Positions 52,101 to 64,000 of a DNA stretch of 64,000 nucleotides are shown piece after piece (within the stretch, counting starts at the first letter, position 1; each line of letters opens with the position of its first letter). Source of the stretch: Tanytarsus gracilentus (lineage: Eukaryota; Arthropoda; Insecta; Diptera; Chironomidae). Under the pieces are notes generated by a model. The model was not told the origin of the DNA and did no database searches. It worked only from the letters and a program-made list of their open reading frames with translations. The DNA is taken from NCBI GenBank assembly GCA_038502055.1, contig JAXRKN010000037.1, forward strand, positions 5,612,501 to 5,676,500, written 5' to 3'. The position numbers and the translations under genes are program-made.

Positions 52101-55100
52101 AAATTTGCATGCCTTAATACAAAAGTTGTAAAATCTTTTTCTTCAGCTTTGAAATTGTCTTTTTACTTACTCCTCGGCATATCTTGGGCCTATCAATTTA
52201 TAGTTCCTCTTCCTTCTTCCAATCCATTTGACTTGCTCTCTCATTTTCTATGTGATATTATCAACATGACAACAATAAACTTAAATTATATTTCGGAATC
52301 TCTCTCTCTCTCCATCTCACTCACTCAGCCATGACTGTCATAAAGAAGGAAAATTTGACTTCCTTTTATCTAGTTAGAGAGACTTACTTGACTCACTCAC
52401 TTGCCTCTCTCTCTCTCTACCATCGTCTGCTTTGGTGATTACTTGCTGTGTCTCTTCATTTCCATCTCCTATTACGAGATTTATATTTGCAGATAATCAT
52501 GAAATGAGGAGAAATGGAATAAATAGACAAAAGATGAAATGAACGTTGATTAGCAAAAGGAATGAACTAGAAAACTAGAAATGATTACGACAATGATCAT
52601 TGAAGTAAATTAAGTTGTTCAACATAATCATTTAGGACCGAGAATGCAAAGTGTGTTAATGAAAAACTCAAAAATCATCGGAAAGTTTTAACAGATTAAA
52701 AATCTCTCTCAAAAAAAATAATTTAAAGCTTTAAAAATATTTTAGCAAAATATTAAAGTAAAAACTTTTTTGTTCAACCACCTTTAAATTTGCCATCAAC
52801 GCACACACTTGAAAACAAAAAGAAGAAGAAGCGATTCAGCAGAAGAAGAAAAAATACAAAATGCCAATCAATACTGGAAACGTTTCTTGAATATTAATGT
52901 GCAATATAACATGTGTGCGTGTGTGTACATTCAGTGTCTTTTATATAGCAGCCGAGTAACAATAAAATAAAAAATTTCTGCTTTGATGCAAAGGGATGGA
53001 AATTTAGAAAATGAGATGAGCTTAAAGAGGGAGATCATTAGTGAGTGAAGTGCATAATTTGATTTGAAATTATTGTATACTGCTAAAAATTAAACAATAC
53101 GTAGAGAAAGCATACATATTACGTAAAGCAAATTCATGAAGTTGTTAAGTTTTTGTCCTCCATTTTTTAAATGATCTTAAAGCTTGAATATCGAAAATAA
53201 AAAGCCAAACATATTCGCTGGTATTTTTTCTCTCACTTACATTCTGCTATTGCCTTCATATTCGCTATAGCGATATCAAATTTTAGCATTCGTGTGTGTG
53301 TGTGTACATGAAATGAACATGTTATCATTAATATATTTCCTGACTGCCTTTCTACATTTCTTTTTCGCCTTTCTTTTCCATTTTATGTTCTCTCACTGCG
53401 ATGTGCCTTATGTCATGATATGACTGTTCTATCGCTTTTCATAATACCGAATATAAGCTTCCGTTATGGCTTTTCCTTCATTCTCCACCATAATGAGTCT
53501 ATTTTACTACATTTCATATTTTTGTGCGCTAAATAATCACTTCTATCGCCATCATTGTCGGTTGGTATTTTATGGACTCGACATTATCGCAGAAATAAAT
53601 CGCTTGTGTGTGTGATTTGAGGCATTGTTGGGTGTTGGAAGTTTAGAGTATTTGTTTTAACGGATTAAAATTTTATTTAAGGGCGAATTCAAATTTTACG
53701 AAAAAATTGGGTTTTAGAACCTACACAAGAAACCATCGAAAAATACTTTAAACCCAACGTTGGTTCATTATTAATTTTGAATTAATGAATTTTTTATGAT
53801 CACAACAATATTGTTGTAATTTTATTATTTTTCAAAGCATCCATCCTTAGACATTAAGGACCAAAAAATGATCAAAATAGAGCATCCCAAGAGACTCGTT
53901 TTAAGACCTCCAGACACTTTTTATTGAAAATATTTTTTTATCCCTCGCACTTGTGTAATAAAAAAATCGAGAGAGGGAACTAACGACACAATAGTGCGAA
54001 CTAATGATTACGAGATGATCAAAATTAAAGGGAATGAATTGCAGTACGGCGAGTGAGTGTGATATTGGTCCCCTGTGGCAGTTCACTCACGGACAGAAAT
54101 AAAACGCACAGCAGGTTTCCTTCATTGTTTCTCTGTTTTTGTCATTAGCCAATATCCCCGGACAGCAGCCATCGCAAAATCAATCAATTTTTTGATGCGC
54201 ATCGCAAAAATTTACTTTTCCACTTCGAGTCTTTTTGATTGATTGACTTTGACTGCTGTTGTTGCTTACTTTCCTCTCATTTAATGCTGATTAAGCAACT
54301 CTTTATTGATGCGATTTTAATCGCATATCGAGACACGCTGCACATGTGGGAAAAAGGGTTTTTTGATAAATAATAATTCTTTTGAATTTGTGTTTTTTTT
54401 TTCTCATTGAGTGAAATTTTTAATTTCTTTAAATTTTTGGTTTAAAATTTACCTTTAAATTTATTTCTAATCGCAGCCAAAAACTAACACTTTAAGTCAT
54501 ACACAATGCTTTGAAGTGCGATTTTATTCACAACACTTTCGAGTGGTTTTAATATGAAATTGATAGCCGGAGGGTAAAAATTTGTTAAATGAACTATTTT
54601 CTCTCCCTCTCACTCACACAATGCCTCAATTGCGTTCAAGAATTCTCTTCATCAGCGTCAAGTACATTGGAAAAGAATTGGCCATATGTCTGTCACATTT
54701 TTTTATTGTCGTGTTGCAATTTGAAAAGGCGATGAGGTTTAAAAAATTCAATTAAACGAGAGATGCTGGCATGAGAAGGGGTTGAAAGAGTTTTATTGCC
54801 TCGAGGTGAAATTCCTTAAATAATCTGACGGTGGATTGAAATTATTTCAAGTTGATCGTTTTTGACTTTGAAGTGCTGATAAGTTTTTGTACAAAATAAC
54901 GTGAGAATTGCAATAAAAGAAACTGATAAGAATTAATTTTGTTTTTCGTCCTCAAGTTAAAAATTTCTGTTACTTTAATTGAACCTCAAACAAGCTCTTT
55001 AAAAACCAGTTAATAAGTGTCAAAGTGAAATAAAAAAATATTCAAAGATCAAAGAAATTTTTCACCCTCTGATTTGAAACTTAAATTAAGTGCAAGTTGT

Positions 55101-55575
55101 GAAATCCCATCATAGATCTAAAAGATGATTGATAAGACCTGAAAGTGTGAAAATCGACCATACTTGAATGCCTCAGACTCGTTTTGTAGAGGGAAATTCA
55201 AAAATAAATAAATAATGCATCAAATGATATTAAAACACCATCAACAACAACAACAACGAGCATCACCACTCACACACGTCAAGTGAGAGATAAAAATTTT
55301 CTCTTTTGTGCGATAAAATTCGCTTTTTAAGGGGTTGGAAAATTTTCCGCTCTAATCTGTCAAAATCCATATTTTAGACGATTTTAGTGAAAAATGAAAC
55401 TGGTGTCGAGTTAGAACCATTTCACTTGTAATTAAAAATCATATACCTACTTTTTTTAAAATTAATAATCTATTTTTAGCTGTTTAAAAATATACCAGAC
55501 TAGATCATCAATAAAACCATATTTTTTGGACAACCCTTGAAGAGTAAAAATTACAATTTTTAAAAGTTTATGCTA
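49189..55575. other. Gene desert, 6.4 kb
   Basis: No supported gene. CT runs lie at about 52301-52313 and 52407-52418 and a GT run at about 53292-53306. At 51285-51522 both strands stay open for about 70 codons in a slightly GC-richer patch, without homology I can name. I found no canonical AATAAA on the minus strand within about 130 nt after the stop of the gene at 55576. Confidence 0.4.
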
Positions 55576-56445
55576 TTAAATTCCACAAGGTCTTGATGAC
55601 AAATCAAGAATTCCTTGAATAATTTCATTCAATATTTCTTTTATTTCTAAATTTTCCTGTGAAAGTCCATCGAGTTTTTGAGTAATTTCGGAAATTTTGA
55701 AACTCATTTCTTCATTTTTCTGAGTCAAATTTTCAATTTTTAAATTCATATCTGAATTTTTTTCGATCAAAATTTGATTTTGTTCCTCAATACTGCAAAC
55801 AATTTCGTTCAAATCACCGCAAGTTGGATTTTCAGTTGTTGTTTCATCATCAATATCTGGACAGTTGTCTTGAAGAACCTGAATTAAAGCAGGTATTTGA
55901 TCAGCAGTTGATGCTGCTTTGTTTATACAAATATTTGATGCAAAGTGAGCATAATTTAAATTTTGTAAAGAAGTTAGTAAGTTGGCTCCAACATGCTGAA
56001 TATGATTGAATCCAAAAAATACAGCTCTCATCTTCGGATTTTGATTAAATAACATTCCAGAGACTCTCTCTAAAGGACTAAATTCTATTCCAAACCATTC
56101 CAGTTTATCAAATACATTAAATTCGTTGCCATAAAAACGACGGATGCTGCAATTTTGAAAAATTAAAGCTTCAATGTTCGGGAAAAAAATTTCCATTCCT
56201 CTCGGCACAAATGAAATGTTTGGTTGAATAATAAATTCCACCAATTTAATATCCGAATTATTTTTCCCAGTTAAATGATTTCCAGTTACATTGGTCACAG
56301 TGTCATTGATCGAGAAATCCGAAGGTGTAACAAGGCAAGAATAAGACGAATTCAATTGATTGTATGACTTAATTCTAAAAGTACATTTGAAAATTATTGC
56401 AGATGAAGTTGCAAACAGTGCTAATACAAAAACAAGAATCTTCAT
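55576..56445 (-). CDS. Secreted leucine-rich-repeat protein with C-terminal coiled coil
   Basis: A single uninterrupted 289-codon frame. Residues 1-16 are a signal peptide (MKILVFVLALFATSSA). Mature Cys21 and Cys37 flank a YNQLNSSYSC segment. Residues about 68-170 carry irregular LRR-like repeats (VEFIIQPNISFVP, IEALIFQNCSIRRF, LEWFGIEFSPLERV, MRAVFFGFNHIQHV, LNYAHFASNICIN). A capping region follows, with Cys173 and Cys195, then a TTTEN linker, Cys209 and Cys217, and a coiled coil over about 214-282 (KIENLTQKNEEMSFKISEI). Cys287 lies near the C terminus. There are several N-glycosylation sequons (N32, N47, N52, N62, N76, N98, N239). The order of signal peptide, LRR, cysteines and coiled coil resembles the mosquito LRIM/APL1 complement-like proteins, but I cannot show orthology. 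Its partner or ligand is unknown. Secretion is well supported; an immune role is inference. Confidence 0.85.
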   Translation of the reverse strand: MKILVFVLALFATSSAIIFKCTFRIKSYNQLNSSYSCLVTPSDFSINDTVTNVTGNHLTGKNNSDIKLVEFIIQPNISFVPRGMEIFFPNIEALIFQNCSIRRFYGNEFNVFDKLEWFGIEFSPLERVSGMLFNQNPKMRAVFFGFNHIQHVGANLLTSLQNLNYAHFASNICINKAASTADQIPALIQVLQDNCPDIDDETTTENPTCGDLNEIVCSIEEQNQILIEKNSDMNLKIENLTQKNEEMSFKISEITQKLDGLSQENLEIKEILNEIIQGILDLSSRPCGI

Positions 56446-56493
56446 TTCTTTATATCGCGTTTTTTGAAACTTCCAATTAAAGCGTAGAAAATC

Positions 56494-56530
56494 GACTGAA
56501 CGTCAAATGAAATCGTCAAATCAATTTATA
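56494..56530 (-). promoter_or_regulatory. Core promoter (TATA plus initiator) of the LRR gene
   Basis: On the minus strand, TATAAAT (56530-56524) is followed by the arthropod initiator TCAGTC (56499-56494). The A of the initiator lies 33 nt from the first T of the TATA box, the usual spacing. This predicts a transcription start at about 56497 and a 5' UTR of about 50 nt. Confidence 0.65.
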
Positions 56531-56536
56531 CTTTTT

Positions 56537-56568
56537 GATAAGAATATGAAAGGCGGTAAGATAAGATT
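56537..56568 (-). promoter_or_regulatory. Two GATA-type sites upstream of the LRR gene
   Basis: GATAAGA at 56537-56543 and AAGATAAGAT at about 56558-56567 lie just upstream of the TATA box. WGATAR sites close to the start are typical of fly genes expressed in fat body, gut or blood cells. Function is inferred from the motif and its position only. Confidence 0.45.
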
Positions 56569-59500
56569 TAATTGCAGCTCAGTTTAAGTTTTCAAGTGGC
56601 AACATTTATGTGAGCTTCATTTTGCAAAATTTCCGATAATTCATAAAAAAATGTACTCATCGTTAACAAAGAACTACAGATAAAATCGGTTGGTATTAAG
56701 GCACAACAATACCCCATCGTCATTATTGACTGTCGATAGCGAGAAATGAAAAATAATAATTTTAATGCACACATTTCCAAGTGCGAGTGAGCTCTGGAAA
56801 TACTCAAATGGCTCTCGACACACAACGGCATTAAAATGTTGCAAAAAAATTTTTTATTGTGTATGTGAGCGAGAGAATGAAAGAGCTCAGAATGAAGCAG
56901 AGCGAAGTTGAGGGCTTGAAAATGAAATAAAATATATTTAAATAGGCTTTTTTGTGTCTGATTGTGCGTGTATATGAATTCATTTAGCGGATTTAGGACT
57001 TTTTCCATGAAATTTATTATGCTGCTGCTACTATGCTGATGCTGCCACACTCACTCTCTTAATTCAATACATTCCAACAACAATAACGACGACAACGATG
57101 ATGGCAATGGTGGCAGCAGCTCAGGACTTTTTTATATACACAACTCTGCTGCCTATTTTGTCTCGATTCAGATCAATAAATTATCATTATTAGTCCACGC
57201 ATGTGAGAAAATGCGGAAAATAGTTTTAGTTTTTAAGACAATTGCAGAACTTTTTGAAACAAAAAAGTTTTTCAACTTTAATTTCAATTGAATTTTTCAC
57301 TTTAAAATGTAAACTTCAAAGTCAATAAAACATTTCCGTTGCAACTAACTTCTCAGCTCTTTTGCACTTTCAGTTTGTGGAAGAGAAAATTTTCATTAAA
57401 CTAATTTGAACTCACGACACAGAACTTTCTTCTTAAAGTATTTTCTCGTGTGTTGTTTAAGAACTTTAAGTCATCGGCAACATCTTGAGTGTTTTGTTTT
57501 CTTTTTAGTTACAAAAAGTATAAAGAATAATGTGGAAAATGAAACGCAATTGAATTTGACCAAAAAGAACATCATGGAAAGTGGAACAGTTTATTATACG
57601 AAAACTTTAAAAATTTAATTTACCTTTAAAGTTTCTTTCGCAAGTCTGTCAAGTTCTCTTTGCAAGAGAGTAAAATTTTTCTTTCTTCCTCTTCGACTCA
57701 ACTTCATCTCCACTTTCATGCTTCTTAATATTTTCCACACGTTTTCATTTTTCAATTGTTCAATTTTTTCCCTCTCACTCGTCACTAGCTAAAGACGAAG
57801 AAAAAATCTAATTGATCTCATTTCATGTTTGATTTCATTTCTTGCTGCAGGATGGAAAATTTCGCTTTTCTTCACGACTGCCTGGACGTCCACAATTTCT
57901 TTCTATTTTGTTGTCATTTCATCAGCAGACACAAAAAATGTCCAAAATTTGATTATTTTTTCCTTCGTTTTCTTTAAATTTTTCTCTCTTCCAGTGAGCA
58001 CGATTTCTTATCTTGCCTTTACACATTCAATGGATGTAATCTTGATGCGAATGAAAATTTACAGTGCCGAAAAATGCCTCCATCGTTTCATTCTCTCAGC
58101 ATCATCCCGTAAATGTTATTTCGCTATAGTAAATTTTACTCGGCACTAGTGCAGCAGCAGCAAACCCTAGAGGTAATCTTATGTTTTGTGTTGTATATGC
58201 CGGGTGAAGGGACGGCGAGCGGGAAAGAAAAGAAGAAGGAAAAAACGAAAGAAAAACCAAAACCTGAACTGAATGCATAATGAAGAAAATTTCGATTTTT
58301 CTCTTCACTTCTCACAAACACACACACACAGTTTCCATTACCATCAACATACAAAATTTATATCTACGAGAGCGTGCAATAGTCATACTACCATAGAAAA
58401 ATTTCTTACTTTCATTAAATTTTCTCTTTTTCCATTCTTTAGATGATTTTTCCTTATTTCTGTCTTAAACGAATTTTTATCTGGTGATAAATTAACTTTT
58501 TCACTTCTTATTGTTTTTGTCTGGAAATGAAATTAATTAGTTTAGTGGTGGAAAATTTATTAAAAATTTACAATTTTAAAATATTTTAATTATTGAAAAT
58601 CACTGAATGAGTTTAAATTACTTTTTCTAGAATGGACCGTTTTATTAAAAAAAATTATATTTTTTGAAAATAATTTTAAGGTTAAAAAAATTTAAAGTTT
58701 CATGAAAAATAGCTGAAAATATTTATTTTATTTAATCTTTTTTGTCCCTCTATAAATTCACCTAAAAAATCAATAAAACATTTAACACAGACAATTCTGA
58801 CATTGGATTTCGTTTTCATGAAAATAAATTATGTTTGTGATTAACTCTTTCATCATTATCATCATGAACTAAATTCAGGGGGTTAGAGAACGAGGCATGA
58901 AATCCCCTAAAATACATTTCAACTCCCCTAATTTTACACACAAACCATGACGACAATAATGAGATGAAGTCAGACGATGTTGAATAGTTTGCGAGCAGAA
59001 CGTGAGAAATTGTTGCCTAATTTAGTGAAATTTGATTAATTTTGTAGGAAATTGAAATCATTTCCTGGTTGAGCTTTAACAATAAATTTTAAAACTTTCA
59101 CTTTTAATAAAATTAAATTCGATTCATAAAATTTAACAGTTACCTAAAGTGCAAGAAGAATTTTATTTTGTTTTTGAACTCACAAAATTATTTCAACTGC
59201 ATTTCAATTGAAAATTCGACAGTCATCGAAAAAATCGCTTCTGGGCAAAATTTTCTAACACAAACATTTTTCCACAACTAACCCGTTTTTCATGCTGCTA
59301 ATGATGATGATGACGATGTTGGAAATGCGGGGCGGAGAAGGCAGCGAGAACAACAAGAGCGACGAATGGAAATGTTGAATTTACGAATTAGCCATATTCA
59401 CCGTAATTATTTCATTGTCGAGAGTTAATGTGGCATGAAATTTATTAACTCGAAAATGCTACAATAGGACATTCGCAGTGAGATGAGAAAATCGCCTTAG

Positions 59501-62500
59501 GCTAAAGAAACTTTTTTCTGCACTCAATAAAAATTTTTCGATTAATTTTTTTTTGAATATGCACATGTGTTGTGAGCTTAGATCATGGTTATTACCGAGG
59601 GAGGATGAATAATGGGAATTAGGGTTAGAAGGAAGTGCGAGAATTGAGGAGGTTAATTTAACAATCGCCTCCGGGTGTCAATTTAATTCTTTTATTCATG
59701 ATCTGAATTATTTTTCATTTCACTTTTCTCACAATTGCTGACAAAGTGCAATTGAAAGTTTTGAGAGGTAAATTTTCAAATATTTTCTTTAAACCTTTGA
59801 ATTACGTCCCAGGCTTCAAATCAAAAACGTGATACACACAAAAAGTAAGAAAACATCGAAATAAAAAGAAGAAAATATCCTTCGTAAAAGATATTGAACT
59901 GATATCAATAAAATCGTGCCGGATGCCTCAACGTTATCGGAAAAAGAAGAGAAAAACTTTCCTTCACAATTTTATGAATAAATAAAGACAATCTCGAACA
60001 GTAGAGTGGAAGCACGATGAATGTAATGCACATACACACATGAGAGAGAGAAATACCACCACTAGTTAGTTTCATGGTGGAGGAGAGTGAGTGAGATAGG
60101 ATAAAATATTACTGTTTTCACTTTTTTTACATAGTCGACTGTAGCGAGCGGGAGAATCTTTATGGGTTACGTGATATAAGCAGCAGATACATAACAACAA
60201 GAAAGGAAATAAATTCGAGGGTAAGTTACGCGATTTATGAATTCCATAGAAGAATTTTCAGATATGAGCTGGTGTATGATATGTGCGAGGGAAAATGTGG
60301 AACAAAAACACATTCAGGTACGATCGTCTTAAATTGAGGACGTGATTATGTGTGAAGGTTTTGTTTTGTGCTTTAATGGATTGAATAAAATTACTCAAAA
60401 ACTTCTTTAAGGTTGAAAATTTATTTTCAAAAAAAGACTTTTGAATTCAAGCTCAATTAAGTTTTCAAGCTCTGCTTCAATCAATGCTTTCGTCATATCT
60501 CATTTGATTTTCATTGGAAAAAATAATAAAGAGGAAGGAAAGAGGAAATTCTCAGCTGAAAACGGATGAGAGAGGAAAATCTAAAGGAAAAGGCATTAAA
60601 TAAACGAGAATGTTTCTCTGTATGTGAGTTGTATCAATTTTCAAGCTCTGTGATGTTTATTATATTTTATTGCCTCGAAATGGAACTCAATTCACTCACA
60701 TATTGTGCGTGCAGTATGGAGTAGAGAGCTTACAAAGGCTGGCCAGAGGTTGATCAAAAAATTTGAGAATAAAAATTTTAACTCTGAAAAAAAATTGACA
60801 ACTTTGGAAATTTGAAAAATATTTTTTTAAAAAATTCAAAACAGCGATCTAAAATTCTTACAGATGGCCATGAAAAGCGTAGAAAAAGACAAAAATAATA
60901 AAATTTTCTTTATAAAGATTACATTGTTGTTGCAATTGTGGGGCAATCCATAAAGTAAGTTAGTATCTAAATTTTTAAAAGAAAAAAAATTAAAATGTTG
61001 GCAAAAAAAATTTTAAGTTTAAAACTCCTTATTTAAGTATAAAAAATACTTTATTAAAATTAATTCCAGACATGCTAAATAAACCCAAAACCACATCTAT
61101 AGTGAAATCGGATAGTCCAAAGAAAAATTGATAAAACGTGAGCACTCTAGCAAAAATATTTGCACCAATACATTACAACAAAAACAATATTTCTAATCAA
61201 TTAAATTAAAGATAAATAAAAGCAATCGATGATGATTTCATCTCCATTCTTACGCACATAACAAGGGACCAATGCATTACTGCATGAAGAAATTCCCAAA
61301 TGAAATTGTTGCGTAAATTTACAACCAACAACAATAGCAATATCGTTTCTAATTTATCTTAATCCTTCCTAACAAGATAAAAATAAAGAATAGAACTTTG
61401 AGTAATGGAAACACGTTTCCGATATAAAAATTCTTCTGTTGCAGCACATAAATAGTGAGAGAGAGAGAGAGAATGTGTAACAGTTATAGGCAGTGAAAAA
61501 TAAAAAGAGGGTTTAGGTGGTTTTCTTGAGTTTTTATTTAGCATCAAAATAAAATTTAATCAAACTTTAAATAAAAAGTACTTTAAACGCTTTTTAAAAA
61601 TTTTAAATTTTAAATTAAAGTTTTGAATTTTTCCCCCAACCCATTTTTATTTTTCACTCGCAACTCCGTCAATTTCATTATGATTAAAACTCATTCATGC
61701 ACAAAACATACAGCAGAAAGTCGTTAATTAATGAACTGTCGCCAGAAAACACACACACACATAAGAGACCATCCTTTTGGTGCCAAGTCAAATGAAAATC
61801 AAATGTGTTAAATATCTCTCACGTCGTCAATCGACGCAAAATAGGGGGAGTGAGCGATTGTGTGAGGATGATAATAGTTATATGTGACACGAAGGAGGTC
61901 ATTAATGAATCGAGAAGGACAAAATTAGTGTATCGAATTGAGGGGATGTGCATTGTGAGGATTTTTCTGATGACCTTTGCCAAAAGAAATTCGAAACGAC
62001 AAGCAATGATGGGTAATAAAATCAAATCATGCCGGAGATGAAATGATGATGATATCACTTGAGGGTGTTGAAAATACTTCTTGAAATTCTAAAAAGTGTT
62101 TAGGAAGAAAAAAACTTTCTTGGAACTGTCCTGGAATTTTTTGAAAAACTTCTGACCCCCTAATTTGACGAAGACTAATCATTTAATAAAACATAAAGTT
62201 GACATCAACAATCATCGCCACCTCAAACTCCCTTGATACACTCAGATCATGAACTAATACTCCAAACTGTCTCAAATAAAACTAAATACACAATCCAAAA
62301 AATCACTTGACATTGCGTGTGAAACTCAACTCCCTACTTTTTTTTGGTCAACATATATCGACATGGAGTGTCGCATGAGAACGAAAAATTGAGATATCAA
62401 AAGTTAATGAAGTTGATCCCAAATAGCAATCATGAAAATCGGATCTGCCCTTTCTTTTCTTATTATTTTCTCATCATCGCCCACCACTTGTTAAATAGCT

Positions 62501-63790
62501 CTTCTATTGTCCAAAATGCAATTTCTCTCCTCTCGTTTCACACATGACCATCTGATATTGTGTGTTTGATTTCAAATGCCGCTCGTCATGCGATTGAAGT
62601 TGTGTAAGAAGATGTTTGAACAAGCAGCAAATAAAAGGAGATTGTTGTGCTGTATTTATCGGTTCTTCTCTCTCACTGCCATATAAAAGCTATTTATCTT
62701 CATTTAGTATCAGAAAGATCAATTATTGAAAATGCTTCTAATGTGTTTGCGAGTTGAGGGTGGAAAAAGAAAATTTTATTGCAAAAAATGCTGAAAAATC
62801 AAGATTGAGATGATGGAAAATGAACACGTGGTAGGAGTTGAGCAATAAAATAGAACTAAAATGTGAATTGTGAGCATTTTTGAAATTGACTTCATTCCAA
62901 AAATTTATTAATTAAAATTGCCAAATAATTTTTTTCTTCTAAATTTTCATCTTGAAATCTTAAATTTGAATTCCTGCAACTCTTAAATTTAAATTCATTC
63001 AACTCGCAAAAACTGCTTTCGCAAAAAAAATACAAACTTTTTTCCCTTGGGAAATATAAAAAGGCAAAAGTCATTGAAGGCCAAAATTGAACGAAAGGAT
63101 TAGCAAAAAGTGCGATGGTCATCGAATTTATTTTTATTATGTGTTTTTTTGAAAGTAAATTTTTATCCAATGTCAGCATTAAAAATTCCCTAGCGTGCTT
63201 TCGTTTCTTTCACCACCGAAATAAAAATTATAAAATTCATTTTTACCTCAAACAGTCAAACACATTTTCATAATGTTCACCAAATTTGAAATTTATTTGA
63301 TAAAATGTTTAATTTTTATTGCCAATTTATGTGGTTTAGTCTTTTACATACATATGGCTCATTATTGCTTTAGTCATGTGCACACGCATTTTATTAGAGC
63401 CATGTTCACTCAACGACTCACATATGCAAATTATGTATTTTGTTTATAGCACTTTAAAATATTTTATCTTCTAATTGTGTCTCTAAAAAAATTAAAAAAC
63501 ATAAATCAATTAAATCTTTTACTTTTTAAAATGTTTTAGAATATGAGTGACTGCTACTTGCATCACCTATAATTAAACCAATAATTTGCGTTCATTAACT
63601 AATTAAATCAATAAATTTTGATTATTTAAACGCAAATAATTGCAGCGCTGTAATGCATCATTTAAAATCATCATCAATTAAGGTTTAGAAGCTTAAACTT
63701 TTTAATGAAATTTTATGATCCAAAATTGTCATTTTCATCACCTTTAAAATTTGAGGTCATCAAAGATTAAAATCTTTTAACTCAATTTCT
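56569..63790. other. Gene desert, 7.2 kb
   Basis: No supported gene. The 152-codon minus-strand frame at 56592-57050 has no domain, signal peptide or coding-like composition. A GGGGCAATCCATAAAGTAAG block at about 60941-60960 resembles a common insect transposon end. A GA run lies at 61456-61472. At 61805-62058 both strands are open, which more likely reflects a less AT-rich, possibly regulatory patch than genes. Confidence 0.4.
61456..61472. repeat. GA dinucleotide microsatellite
   Basis: A pure GAGAGA run of about 17 bp in an otherwise unremarkable AT-rich segment. Confidence 0.7.
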
Positions 63791-63791
63791 A

Positions 63792-63828
63792 AAATAAATT
63801 TTAGCTCTCAATTTTTATTCAGTTCAGT
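63792..63828 (+). promoter_or_regulatory. Candidate core promoter of the right-edge gene
   Basis: A TATA-like AAATAAATT (63792-63800) is followed by two overlapping-phase initiators, TCAGT at 63819-63823 and 63824-63828. They lie about 30 nt downstream and 31-40 nt before the start codon at 63859. The arrangement fits a short-leader insect gene. Confidence 0.45.
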
Positions 63829-63858
63829 TTTAGTTCGCTTCGTATCAACCTCTCAAAA

Positions 63859-64000
63859 ATGATTGTCTCAGAAATTTTAATTCTTATTTGTTTAGTTTTT
63901 ATCATTAAATTTTTACTGTTTAATTTGCGAAGTTTTTATTTAATTTCTAAAATTCCTTCATGTGGTTTAAAAATAAATTTCAACACAATCCGTGACATAT
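63859..64000 (+). CDS. N terminus of a membrane-anchored protein, possibly cytochrome P450 (partial)
   Basis: The frame opens at an ATG with a CAAAAATG context and stays open for 47 codons to the window edge. Residues 4-21 are hydrophobic (SEILILICLVFIIKFLLF), followed by NLRSFYLISKIPSCGLKI. A short luminal end, an anchor helix, then basic and aromatic residues and a KIP motif is the N-terminal layout of microsomal P450s of the insect CYP4/CYP325 group, where K/L-I/L-P-G-P is usual. Here the residues after KIP are SCGL, not GP, so the assignment is weak. The heme-binding cysteine region lies outside the window. The start and membrane anchor are better supported than the name. Confidence 0.5.
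   Translation, partial: MIVSEILILICLVFIIKFLLFNLRSFYLISKIPSCGLKINFNTIRDI

Noticed and set aside
56592..57050. 152-codon minus-strand frame upstream of the LRR gene
   Set aside because: The His, Ser, Leu and Phe-rich sequence has no recognisable fold. It lies in simple-sequence DNA upstream of the LRR promoter.

Overview
The window looks like AT-rich insect nuclear DNA, most likely from a dipteran. A nematoceran fly of the midge or mosquito type is my best guess. This rests on spliced genes with GT/AG introns, TCAGT-type arthropod initiators, a Commissureless-like candidate and a secreted LRR plus coiled-coil protein. The species is inference; nothing in the sequence names it. There is no sign of prokaryotic gene organisation, and I recognise no rRNA, tRNA or CRISPR.

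Genes are few and sit near the ends. At the left edge is the first coding exon of a minus-strand type II membrane protein (41-237). Divergent from it is a three-exon plus-strand gene (802-3036). It encodes a 255-residue single-pass protein with a Cys-rich membrane border, a PPSY motif and a C-terminal GLPTYDAAL motif, resembling the Commissureless family. On the right, an intronless minus-strand gene (55576-56445) encodes a 289-residue secreted leucine-rich-repeat protein with a C-terminal coiled coil. It has a well-formed TATA and initiator pair and GATA sites. At the right edge a plus-strand gene begins (63859 onward) with a hydrophobic membrane anchor followed by a KIP motif, possibly a cytochrome P450 of the CYP4/CYP325 type.

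The roughly 50 kb between is a gene desert of AT-rich DNA with scattered GATGAT, GAGAGA and ACACAC simple repeats and several repeat structures: (1) an old, tandemly built fold-back of about 1.6 kb that starts just after the Commissureless-like stop codon; (2) two copies of a dispersed element (32776-33856 and 35658-36497) carrying an 8-bp and a 120-bp tandem repeat; (3) two adjacent hairpins at 42400-42585 and 42608-43543, the second with 265 bp of nearly perfect inverted arms; (4) a 2.5-kb element with perfect 22-bp terminal inverted repeats (46674-49188) holding a diverged 120-bp monomer, a 19-bp minisatellite and a GACG-rich tail shared with 25456-25524.

No pathway links the genes. The clearest candidate for an undescribed functional unit is the long near-perfect hairpin at 42608-43543, which has the form of an endogenous-siRNA hairpin RNA locus. 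All alignments were done by eye.
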